Shown piece after piece: positions 50,123 to 62,939 of a stretch of DNA of 64,000 nucleotides. This DNA comes from Colletes latitarsis (Eukaryota; Arthropoda; Insecta; Hymenoptera; Colletidae), in the NCBI RefSeq assembly GCF_051014445.1, contig NW_027488379.1:2604001-2668000 (forward strand), written 5' to 3'. Made by a program: the position numbers and the translations under genes. The notes under the pieces were generated by a model. It searched no databases, was not told the origin of the DNA, and saw nothing but the letters and a program-made list of their open reading frames with translations. The first letter of the stretch is position 1. Every line of letters starts with the position of its first letter.

Positions 50123-53100
50123 TTCCTGGTTTGGATCACATAGTAGTGTGGTACCACACCGAAACTGTCGATTAAACTTGGTTTTGATCAATATTTTAGA
50201 GGATAACACATGTTAGGTCTGAGTAGGGTCAAGGATTTGCCCACATGTGGCTCATACTTTTGCATATTTCTCTTACGTGTTAGCCAGATCCTTTGCTTTT
50301 TCTGGGTTGGATCACATAGAAATGTGGTACCACTAAGAAAAAGTCCATTAAACCTGGCTTCGATCAATATTTTAGAGGATAACGCATGTTAGGTCTAGGT
50401 TAGTTCTGGGATTTGCTCTCATCAGGCTCATACTTTCGCATATTTCTGATACTTGATGGCCAGATTCTGTTCTTTTTCTGGTTTGGATCACATAATAATG
50501 CGGTACCTCTTTGAAACAGTCAATTAAACCTGGTTTCGATCAATATTTTAGAGGATGACGCATGTTAGGTCTATGTCAGGTCTGGGATTTGCCCTCATCA
50601 GGCTCATACTTTCGCATTTTGCGCATACTCGTTGACCAGACACTGGTCTTTTTCTGGTTTGGATCACGTAGTAATGTGGTGCCACACTGAAACTGTCAAT
50701 TAAACCTAGTCTGGGTCTACATTTCAAAGGATAATGCATGTTAGGTCTGTGTTAGGTCTGTCATTTGCCCACATGAGGCTCATACTTTCGCATATTTCTG
50801 ATACCTGATGGCCAGATTCTGGACTTTTTCTGGGTTGGATCACGTAGTAATGTGGTACCACACTGAAACGGTCCATTAAACCTAGATTCGATCAATATTT
50901 TAGAGGATAACACATGTTAGGTCTAGGTTAGGTCTGGGATTTGCACTCACCAGGCTCATACATTCGCATATTTTTCATACTTGTTGGCCAGATCGTGGAC
51001 TTTTACTGGTTTGGATAACGTAGTAATGTGGTACCACACTGAAACAGTCCATTAAACCTGGTTTCGATGAATATTTTAGAGGATAACGCATGTTAGGTCT
51101 ATGTCAGGTCTGGGATATGCTCGCATCAGGCTCATACTTTCGCATATTTCTCATACTTTTCTGGTTTGGATCACGTAGTAATGTGGTACCACACTGAAAC
51201 AGTCAATTCAACCTGGTGTCGATAAATATTTTAGAGGATAACGCATGTTAGGTCTGGGTTAGGTCTAGGATTTGCCCTCATCCGGCTCATACTTTCGCAT
51301 TTTTCGCATACTCGTTGACCAGATACAGGTCTTATTCTGGTTTGGATCACGTGGTAATGTGGTACCACACTGAAACAGTCAATTGAACCTAGTCTGGGTT
51401 TACATTTCAAAGGATAATGCATTTTAGGTCTGGTTCAGGTCTGCGATTTGCCCACATGAGGTTCATCCTTTCGCAAATTTCTCATACTTGTAGGCCAGAT
51501 CCTGGGCTTTTTCTGGATTGGATCACGTAGTAATGTGGTACCACACTGAAACTGTCGACTAAACCTGGTCTCGATCAATATTTTAGAGGATGACGCATGT
51601 TAGGTCTGGATTAGGTTTGGGATTTGCCCTCATCAGTCTCATACTTCCTCATTCTTCACATACTTCTTGAACAGATTCTGGGCTTTTTCTGGTTTGGATC
51701 ACGTGGTAATGTGGGGCCACACTGAAACATTCGATTAAACTTGGTCTCGATCAATATTTTAGAGGATAACGCATGTTAGGTCTAGGCCAGGGCTGGGGTT
51801 AGGCCTCATCAGACACTTACTTTCGCATTCTTCACATACTTGTTGAACAGATCCCGGGATTTTTCTGGTTTGGATCACGTAGTAATGTGGTACCACACTG
51901 AAACAGTCCATCAAACCTAGTTTCGATCAACATTTTAGAGGATAGCGCATGTTTGGCCTAGGTTAGGTCTCGGATATGCTCCCATCAGGCTCATACTTGC
52001 GCATATTTCTCATTCTTGTTGGCCAGATTCTGGGCTTTTCTTGGTTTGGATCGCGCAGTAATGTGGATCTACACTGAAACAGTCCTTTAAACCTGGTTTC
52101 GATCAACATTTTAGAGGATAACGCATGTTAGGTCTAGGTTAGGTCTGGGATTTGCTCTCATCAGGCTCATACTTTCGCATATTTCTCATACTTGTTGAGC
52201 AGATCCTGGGATTTTTCTGGTTTGGATCACGTAGTAATATGGTACCACACTGAAACAGTCAATTAAACCTGGTTTCGATCAATATTTTAGAGGATAACTC
52301 ATGTTAGGTCTAGGTTAGGCCTTGGATTTGCCCTCATCAGACTCATACTTTCGCATTCTTCACACACTTGTTGAACAGATCCCGGGCCTTTCTGGTTTGG
52401 ATCACGTGGTAATGTGGTACCTCAATGAAACAGTCGACTAAACCTGGTCTCGATCAATATTTTAGAGGATAACGCATGTTAGGTCTGGATTAGGTCTAGC
52501 ATTTGCCCTCATCAGTCTTATACTTCCTCATTCTTCACATACTACTTGAACAGATCCCGGATTAGTTCTGGTTTGGATCACATAGTAGTGTGGTACCACA
52601 CTTAAACAGTCCATTAAACCTGGTTTCGATCAATGTTTTAAAGGTTAACGCATGTTAGGTCTAGGTTAGGTCTGGGATTTGCTCTCATCCGGCTCATACT
52701 TTTGCATATCTCTCATACTTGATCGCCAGATTGTGGTCTTTTTTTGGTTTGGATAACGTAGTAATGTGGTACCACACTGAAACAGTCCATTAAACCTGGT
52801 TTCGATCAATATTTTAGATGATAACGCATGTTAGGTCAGGGTTAGGTCTAGCATTTGCCCTCATCAGTCTCACACTTCCTCATTCTTCACATACTACTTG
52901 AACAGATCCTGGATTATTTCTGGTTTGGATCACATAGTAGTGTGGTACCACACTTAAACAGTCCATTAAACCTGGTTTTGATCAATGTTTTAAAGGTTAA
53001 CGCATGTTGGGCCTAGGTTAGGTCCGGGATTTGCTCTCATCAGGCTCATACTTTCGCATATTTCTCATTCTTGTTGGCCAGATTCTGGGCTTTTCTAGGT

Positions 53101-56100
53101 TTGGATCGCGCAGTAATGTGGATCTACACTGAAACAGTCCTTTAAACCTGGTTTCGATCAACATTTTAGAGGATAACGCATGTTAGGTCTAGGTTAGGTC
53201 TGGGATTTGCTCTCATCAGGCTCATACCTTCGCATATTTCTCATACTTGTTGAGCAGATCCTGGGATTTTTCTGGTTTGGACCACGTAGAAATGTGGTAC
53301 CACACTGAAACAGTCAATTAAACCAGGTTTCGATCAATATTTTAGATGATAACGCATGTTAGGTCAGGGTTAGGTCTAGCATTTGCCCTCATCAGTCTCA
53401 CACTTCCTCATTCTTCACATACTACTTGAACAGATCCTGGATTAGTTCTGGTTTGGATCACATAGTAGTGTGGTACCACACTTAAACAGTCCATTAAGCC
53501 TGGTTTCGATCAATGTTTTAAAGGTTAACGCATGTTGGGTCTAGGTTAGGTCCGGGATTTGGACTCATCAGGCTCATACTTTTGCATATTTCTCATACTT
53601 GATGGCCAGTTTCTGGACTTTTTCTGGTTTGGATCACGTAGTAATGTGGTACCACACTGAAACAGTCAATTCAACCTGGTCTCGATAAATGTTTTAGAGG
53701 ATAACGCATGTTAGGTCTGGGTTAGGTCTAGGATTTGCCCACATGAGGCTCATACTTTCGCATATTTCTCATACTTGTTGGCCAGATCGTGGACTTTTAC
53801 TGGTTTGGATCACATGGTAATGTGATATCACACTGAAACAGTCGACTAAACCTGGTCACGATCAATATTTTAGAGGATAACGCATGTTAGGTCTGGGTTA
53901 GGCCTGGGATTTGCCCTCTTCAGACTCATACTTTCGCATTCTTCGAATACTTGTTGAACAGATCCTGGGTTTTTTCTGCTTTGGATCACGTAGTAATGTG
54001 GTACCACACTGAAACAGTCGATTAAATCTGGTTCCGGTCAATATTTTTGTGGAAAACACATGTTATGGTCTCGGTCAGGTCTAGGATTTGCCCACAGCTG
54101 GGCCATACCTTTGCATATTGCTGATACTTTTTGGCCAGATCCTGGGCTTTCACTGCTTTGGATCACGTAGTAATGTGGTACCACACTGAAACAGTCCATT
54201 AAACCTAGTTTCGAACAACATTTTAGAGGATAGCGCATGCTTGGCCTAGGTTAGGTCTGGGATATACCCCCATCAGGCTCATACTTTCGCATATTTCTCG
54301 TTCTTGTTAGCCAGATTCTGGGCTTTTTCTGGTTTGTATCACGTAGTAATGTGGCACCACACTGGAACGGTCCATCAAACCTAGATTCGATCAATATTTT
54401 AGAGTATATCGCATGTTAGGTCTATGTTAGGTCTGGGATTTGCTCTCATCAGGCTCATACTTTCGCATATATCCCATACTTGATGGCCAGATTCTGGGCT
54501 TTTTTTGGTTTGGATAATGTAGCAATGTGGTACAACACTGAAACAGTCCACTAAACCTGGTTTCGATCAATATTTTAGAGGATAACGCATGTTAGGTCTA
54601 TGTTAGGTCTGGGATTTGCTCTGATCAGGCTCATACTTTCGCATATTACTCATACTTGATGGCCAGAATCTGGGCTTTTTTTGGTTTTGTTAACGTAGTA
54701 ATGTGGTACCACACTGAAACAGTCCATTAAACCTGGTTTCGATTAATATTTTACAGGATAACGCATGTTAGGTCTAGGTTAGGTCTGGGATTTGCTATCA
54801 TCAGGCTCATACATTCGCATATTTCTCATACTTGTTGTGCAGATCCTGGGATTTTTCTGGTTTGGATCACGTAGTAATGTGGTACCACACTGAAACTGTC
54901 AATTAGACCTAGTTTCGATCAATATTTTATAGGTTAACGCATGTTTGGTCTAGGTTAGGCCTTGGATTTGCCCTCATCAGACTCATACTTTCGCATTCTT
55001 CACACACTTGTTGAACAGATCCCGGATTTTTTCTGGTTTGGATCACGTAGTAATATGGTACCACTATGAAACAGTCGACTAAACCTGGTCTCGGTCAATA
55101 TTTTAGAGGGTAACGCATGCTAGGTTTAGGTTAGGTCTGGGATTTGCACTCATCAGGCTCATACTTTCGCATATTTTTCATACTTCTTGGCCAGATCGTG
55201 GACTTTTACTGGTTTGGATAACGTAGTAATGTGGTACCACACTGAAACAGTCCATTAAACCTGGTCTCGATAAATATTTTAGAGGATAACGCATGTTAGG
55301 TCTGGTTTAGGCCTGGGATTTGCCCTCATCAGTCTCATACTTCCTCATTCTTCACATACTTCTTGAACAGATCCTTGGTCTTTTCTGGTTTGGATCACAT
55401 AGTAGTGTGGTACCACACTGAAACAGTCGATTAAACCAGGTTTCGATCAATATTTTAGATGATCACGCATGTTAGGGTTAGGTCTAGGATTTGCCTTCAT
55501 CAGACTCATACTTTCGCATTCTACGAATACTTGTTGAACAGATCCTGGGTTCTTTCTGCTTTGGATCACGTTGTAATGTGGCACCACACTGAAACAGTCG
55601 ATTAAATCTGGTTCCGATCAATATTTTTGAGGTTAACTCATGTCAGGTCTAGGCCAGGCCTGGGATATGCCCTCATCAGACTCATACTTTCGCATTCTTC
55701 ACATACTTGTTGAACAATTCCCGGGTTTTTTCTGGTTTGGATCACGCAGTAATGTGGTACCACACTGAAACAGTCCATTAAACCTAGTTTCGAACAACAT
55801 TTTAGTGGGTAGCGCATGTTTGGCCTTGGTTAGGTCTGGGATATGCTCCCATCAGGCTCATACTTTCGCATATTTCTCATACTTGATGGCCAGATTCTGG
55901 GCTTTTTCTGGTTTGGATCACGTAGTAATGTGGTACCACACAGAAATAGTCAACTCAACCTGGATTCGATCAATATTTTAGAGGATAACACCGGTTATGT
56001 CTGGGTTAGGTCTGGGATTTGCCCTCATCAGGCACTTACGTTCGCATTTTTCGCATACTCGTTGACCAGATGCTGGGCTTTTTCTGGTTTGGATCACGTG

Positions 56101-56432
56101 GTAATGTGGTACCACACTGAAACAGTCAATTAAACCTAGTCTGAGTCAACATTTCAAAGGGTAATGCATGTTAGGTCTGGGTTAGGTCTGTGATTTGCCC
56201 TGATGGGGCTAATCCTTTCGCATATTTCTCATACTTGTTGGCCAGATCGTGGACTTTTACAAGTTTGGATCTCGTAGTAATGTGGGACCACACTGAAACA
56301 GTCGATTAAACCTGGTCTCGATCAATATTTTGGAGGATAACGCATGTTAGGTCTGGATTAGGTCTGGGATTTGCCCTCGTCAGTCTCATACTTCCGCATT
56401 CTTCACATACTTCTTGAACAGATCCTGGGTTT
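50123..56432. repeat. HOR A, copy A2 (36 monomers, 6,310 bp)
   Basis: A2 is exactly 176 bp shorter than A1 because one monomer, A1 about 1,566-1,741, is absent. The join lies at about 51,700-51,705, where TTTGGATCACGT runs into GGTAATGTGGGG. A2 shares the 155-bp monomer with A1 (51,028-51,182). The KpnI dyad near 50,676 is changed to GTGGTGCCAC, where A1 and A3 keep GTGGTACCAC. Confidence 0.93.
51028..51182. repeat. 155-bp monomer with 21-bp deletion (A2)
   Basis: The same deletion as in A1, at the same HOR position and with the same endpoints, so A1 and A2 inherited one event although about 50 kb of array lies between them. Confidence 0.93.
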
Positions 56433-59400
56433 TTCCTGGTTTGGATCACATAGTAGTGTGGTACCACACCGAAACTGTCGATTAAACTTGGTTTTGATCA
56501 ATATTTTAGAGGATAACACATGTTAGGTCTGAGTAGGGTCAAGGATTTGCCCACATGTGGCTCATACTTTTGCATATTTCTCTTACGTGTTAGCCAGATC
56601 CTTTGCTTTTTCTGGTTTGGATCACATAGAAATGTGGTACCACTAAGAAAAAGTCCATTAAACCTGGCTTCGATCAATATTTTAGAGGATAACGCATGTT
56701 AGGTCTAGGTTAGTTCTGGGATTTGCTCTCATCAGGCTCATACTTTCGCATATTTCTGATACTTGATGGCCAGATTCTGTTCTTTTTCTGGTTTGGATCA
56801 CATAATAATGCGGTACCTCTTTGAAACAGTCAATTAAACCTGGTTTCGATCAATATTTTAGAGGATGACGCATGTTAGGTCTATGTCAGGTCTGGGATTT
56901 GCCCTCATCAGGCTCATACTTTCGCATTTTGCGCATACTCGTTGACCAGACACTGGTCTTTTTCTGGTTTGGATCACGTAGTAATGTGGTACCACACTGA
57001 AACTGTCAATTAAACCTAGTCTGGGTCTACATTTCAAAGGATAATGCATGTTAGGTCTGTGTTAGGTCTGTCATTTGCCCACATGAGGCACATACTTTCG
57101 CATATTTCTGATACCTGATGGCCAGATTCTGGACTTTTTCTGGGTTGGATCACGTAGTAATGTGGTACCACACTGAAACGGTCCATTAAACCTAGATTCG
57201 ATCAATATTTTAGAGGATAACACATGTTAGGTCTAGGTTAGGTCTGGGATTTGCACTCACCAGGCTCATACTTTCGCATATTTTTCATACTTGTTGGCCA
57301 GATCGTGGACTTTTACTGGTTTGGATAACGTAGTAATGTGGTACCACACTGAAACAGTCCATTAAACCTGGTTTCGATGAATATTTTAGAGGATAACGCA
57401 TGTTAGGTCTATGTCAGGTCTGGGATATGCTCGCATCAGGCTCATACTTTCGCATATTTCTCATACTTGACGGCCAGATTCTGGGCTTTTTCTGGTTTGG
57501 ATCACGTAGTAATGTGGTACCACACTGAAACAGTCAATTCAACCTGGTGTCGATAAATATTTTAGAGGATAACGCATGTTAGGTCTGGGTTAGGTCTAGG
57601 ATTTGCCCTCATCCGGCTCATACTTTCGCATTTTTCGCATACTCGTTGACCAGATACAGGTCTTATTCTGGTTTGGATCACGTGGTAATGTGGTACCACA
57701 CTGAAACAGTCAATTGAACCTAGTCTGGGTTTACATTTCAAAGGATAATGCATTTTAGGTCTGGTTCAGGTCTGCGATTTGCCCACATGAGGCTCATCCT
57801 TTCGCAAATTTCTCATACTTGTAGGCCAGATCCTGGGCTTTTTCTGGATTGGATCACGTAGTAATGTGGTACCACACTGAAACTGTCGACTAAACCTGGT
57901 CTCGATCAATATTTTAGAGGATGACGCATGTTAGGTCTGGATTAGGTTTGGGATTTGCCCTCATCAGTCTCATACTTCCTCATTCTTCACATACTTCTTG
58001 AACAGATTCTGGGCTTTTTCTGGTTTGGATCACGTAGTAATGTGGTACCACACTGAAACAGACCATTAAACCTGGTTTCAATCAATATCTTAGAGGCTAA
58101 CTCATGTTACGTCTAGGTTAGGCCTTGGATTTGCCCTCATCAGACTCATACTTTCGCATATTTCTCTTACTTGTTGGCCAGAGCCTGGGCTTTTTCTGGT
58201 TTCGGTCACGTGGTAATGTGGGGCCACACTGAAACATTCGATTAAACTTGGTCTCGATCAATATTTTAGAGGATAACGCATGTTAGGTCTAGGCCAGGGC
58301 TGGGGTTAGGCCTCATCAGACACTTACTTTCGCATTCTTCACATACTTGTTGAACAGATCCCGGGATTCTTCTGGTTTGGATCACGTAGTAATGTGGTAC
58401 CACACTGAAACAGTCCATCAAACCTAGTTTAGATCAACATTTTAGAGGATAGCGCATGTTTGGCCTAGGTTAGGTCTCGGATATGCTCCCATCAGGCTCA
58501 TACTTTCGCATATTTCTCATTCTTGTTGGCCAGATTCTGGGCTTTTCTTGGTTTGGATCGCGCAGTAATGTGGATCTACACTGAAACAGTCCTTTAAACC
58601 TGGTTTCGATCAACATTTTAGAGGATAACGCATGTTAGGTCTAGGTTAGGTCTGGGATTTGCTCTCATCAGGCTCATACTTTCGCATATTTCTCATACTT
58701 GTTGAGCAGATCCTGGGATTTCTCTGGTTTGGATCACGTAGTAATATGGTACCACACTGAAACAGTCAATTAAACCTGGTTTCGATCAATATTTTAGAGG
58801 ATAACTCATGTTAGGTCTAGGTTAGGCCTTGGATTTGCCCTCATCAGACTCATACTTTCGCATTCTTCACACACTTGTTGAACAGATCCCGGGCCTTTCT
58901 GGTTTGGATCACGTGGTAATGTGGTACCTCAATGAAACAGTCGACTAAACCTGGTCTCGATCAATATTTTAGAGGATAACGCATGTTAGGTCTGGATTAG
59001 GTCTAGCATTTGCCCTCATCAGTCTTATACTTCCTCATTCTTCACATACTACTTGAACAGATCCCGGATTAGTTCTGGTTTGGATCACATAGTAGTGTGG
59101 TACCACACTTAAACAGTCCATTAAACCTGGTTTCGATCAATGTTTTAAAGGTTAACGCATGTTAGGTCTAGGTTAGGTCTGGGATTTGCTCTCATCCGGC
59201 TCATACTTTTGCATATCTCTCATACTTGATCGCCAGATTGTGGTCTTTTTTTGGTTTGGATAACGTAGTAATGTGGTACCACACTGAAACAGTCCATTAA
59301 ACCTGGTTTCGATCAATATTTTAGATGATAACGCATGTTAGGTCAGGGTTAGGTCTAGCATTTGCCCTCATCAGTCTCACACTTCCTCATTCTTCACATA

Positions 59401-62400
59401 CTACTTGAACAGATCCTGGATTAGTTCTGGTTTGGATCACATAGTAGTGTGGTACCACACTTAAACAGTCCATTAAACCTGGTTTTGATCAATGTTTTAA
59501 AGGTTAACGCATGTTGGGCCTAGGTTAGGTCCGGGATTTGCTCTCATCAGGCTCATACTTTCGCATATTTCTCATTCTTGTTGGCCAGATTCTGGGCTTT
59601 TCTAGGTTTGGATCGCGCAGTAATGTGGATCTACACTGAAACAGTCCTTTAAACCTGGTTTCGATCAACATTTTAGAGGATAACGCATGTTAGGTCTAGG
59701 TTAGGTCTGGGATTTGCTCTCATCAGGCTCATACCTTCGCATATTTCTCATACTTGTTGAGCAGATCCTGGGATTTTTCTGGTTTGGACCACGTAGAAAT
59801 GTGGTACCACACTGAAACAGTCAATTAAACCAGGTTTCGATCAATATTTTAGATGATAACGCATGTTAGGTCAGGGTTAGGTCTAGCATTTGCCCTCATC
59901 AGTCTCACACTTCCTCATTCTTCACATACTACTTGAACAGATCCTGGATTAGTTCTGGTTTGGATCACATAGTAGTGTGGTACCACACTTAAACAGTCCA
60001 TTAAACCTGGTTTCGATCAATGTTTTAAAGGTTAACGCATGTTGGGTCTAGGTTAGGTCCGGGATTTGGACTCATCAGGCTCATACTTTTGCATATTTCT
60101 CATACTTGATGGCCAGTTTCTGGACTTTTTCTGGTTTGGATCACGTAGTAATGTGGTACCACACTGAAACAGTCAATTCAACCTGGTCTCGATAAATGTT
60201 TTAGAGGATAACGCATGTTAGGTCTGGGTTAGGTCTAGGATTTGCCCACATGAGGCTCATACTTTCGCATATTTCTCATACTTGTTGGCCAGATCGTGGA
60301 CTTTTACTGGTTTGGATCACATGGTAATGTGATATCACACTGAAACAGTCGACTAAACCTGGTCACGATCAATATTTTAGAGGATAACGCATGTTAGGTC
60401 TGGGTTAGGCCTGGGATTTGCCCTCTTCAGACTCATACTTTCGCATTCTTCGAATACTTGTTGAACAGATCCTGGGTTTTTTCTGCTTTGGATCACGTAG
60501 TAATGTGGTACCACACTGAAACAGTCGATTAAATCTGGTTCCGGTCAATATTTCTGTGGAAAACACATGTTATGGTCTCGGTCAGGTCTAGGATTTGCCC
60601 ACAGCTGGGCCATACGTTTGCATATTGCTGATACTTTTTGGCCAGATCCTGGGCTTTCACTGCTTTGGATCACGTAGTAATGTGGTACCACACTGAAACA
60701 GTCCATTAAACCTAGTTTCGAACAACATTTTAGAGGATAGCGCATGCTTGGCCTAGGTTAGGTCTGGGATATATCCCCATCAGGCTCATACTTTCGCATA
60801 TTTCTCGTTCTTGTTAGCCAGATTCTGGGCTTTTTCTGGTTTGTATCACGTAGTAATGTGGTACCACACTGGAACGGTCCATCAAACCTAGATTCGATCA
60901 ATATTTTAGAGGATATCGCATGTTAGGTCTATGTTAGGTCTGGGATTTGCTCTCATCAGGCTCATACTTTCGCATATATCCCATACTTGATGGCCAGATT
61001 CTGGGCTTTTTTTGGTTTGGATAATGTAGCAATGTGGTACAACACTGAAACAGTCCACTAAACCTGGTTTCGATCAATATTTTAGAGGATAACGCATGTT
61101 AGGTCTATGTTAGGTCTGGGATTTGCTCTGATCAGGCTCATACTTTCGCATATTACTCATACTTGATGGCCAGAATCTGGGCTTTTTTTGGTTTTGTTAA
61201 CGTAGTAATGTGGTACCACACTGAAACAGTCCATTAAACCTGGTTTCGATTAATATTTTACAGGATAACGCATGTTAGGTCTAGGTTAGGTCTGGGATTT
61301 GCTATCATCAGGCTCATACATTCGCATATTTCTCATACTTGTTGTGCAGATCCTGGGATTTTTCTGGTTTGGATCACGTAGTAATGTGGTACCACACTGA
61401 AACTGTCAATTAGACCTAGTTTCGATCAATATTTTATAGGTTAACGCATGTTTGGTCTAGGTTAGGCCTTGGATTTGCCCTCATCAGACTCATACTTTCG
61501 CATTCTTCACACACTTGTTGAACAGATCCCGGATTTTTTCTGGTTTGGATCACGTAGTAATATGGTACCACTATGAAACAGTCGACTAAACCTGGTCTCG
61601 ATCAATATTTTAGAGGGTAACGCATGCTAGGTTTAGGTTAGGTCTGGGATTTGCACTCATCAGGCTCATACTTTCGCATATTTTTCATACTTCTTGGCCA
61701 GATCGTGGACTTTTACTGGTTTGGATAACGTAGTAATGTGGTACCACACTGAAACAGTCCATTAAACCTGGTCTCGATAAATATTTTAGAGGATAACGCA
61801 TGTTAGGTCTGGTTTAGGCCTGGGATTTGCCCTCATCAGTCTCATACTTCCTCATTCTTCACATACTTCTTGAACAGATCCTTGGTCTTTTCTGGTTTGG
61901 ATCACATAGTAGTGTGGTACCACACTGAAACAGTCGATTAAACCAGGTTTCGATCAATATTTTAGATGATCACGCATGTTAGGGTTAGGTCTAGGATTTG
62001 CCTTCATCAGACTCATACTTTCGCATTCTACGAATACTTGTTGAACAGATCCTGGGTTCTTTCTGCTTTGGATCACGTTGTAATGTGGCACCACACTGAA
62101 ACAGTCGATTAAATCTGGTTCCGATCAATATTTTTGAGGTTAACTCATGTCAGGTCTAGGCCAGGCCTGGGATATGCCCTCATCAGACTCATACTTTCGC
62201 ATTCTTCACATACTTGTTGAACAATTCCCGGGTTTTTTCTGGTTTGGATCACGCAGTAATGTGGTACCACACTGAAACAGTCCATTAAACCTAGTTTCGA
62301 ACAACATTTTAGTGGGTAGCGCATGTTTGGCCTTGGTTAGGTCTGGGATATGCTCCCATCAGGCTCATACTTTCGCATATTTCTCATACTTGATGGCCAG

Positions 62401-62939
62401 ATTCTGGGCTTTTTCTGGTTTGGATCACGTAGTAATGTGGTACCACACAGAAATAGTCAACTCAACCTGGATTCGATCAATATTTTAGAGGATAACACCG
62501 GTTATGTCTGGGTTAGGTCTGGGATTTGCCCTCATCAGGCACTTACGTTTGCATTTTTCGCATACTCGTTGACCAGATGCTGGGCTTTTTCTGGTTTGGA
62601 TCACGTGGTAATGTGGTACCACACTGAAACAGTCAATTAAACCTAGTCTGAGTCAACATTTCAAAGGGTAATGCATGTTAGGTCTGGGTTAGGTCTGTGA
62701 TTTGCCCTGATGAGGCTAATCCTTTCGCATATTTCTCATACTTGTTGGCCAGATCGTGGACTTTTACAGGTTTGGATCTCGTAGTAATGTGGGACCACAC
62801 TGAAACAGCCGATTAAACCTGGTCTCGATCAATATTTTGGAGGATAACGCATGTTAGGTCTGGATTAGGTCAAGGATTTGCCCTCGTCAGTCTCATACTT
62901 CCGCATTCTTCACATACTTCTTGAACAGATCCTGGGTTT
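56433..62939. repeat. HOR A, copy A3 (37 monomers, 6,507 bp)
   Basis: A3 is the longest unit here and the likely complete form: 37 x 176 bp minus the 5-bp deletion near 61,979. It lacks the 21-bp deletion of A1 and A2; the corresponding monomer, 57,338-57,513, is a full 176 bp. It also keeps the monomer missing from A2, near 58,020-58,200. A1 + 21 bp = A3 and A1 - 176 bp = A2 hold exactly. Confidence 0.93.
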
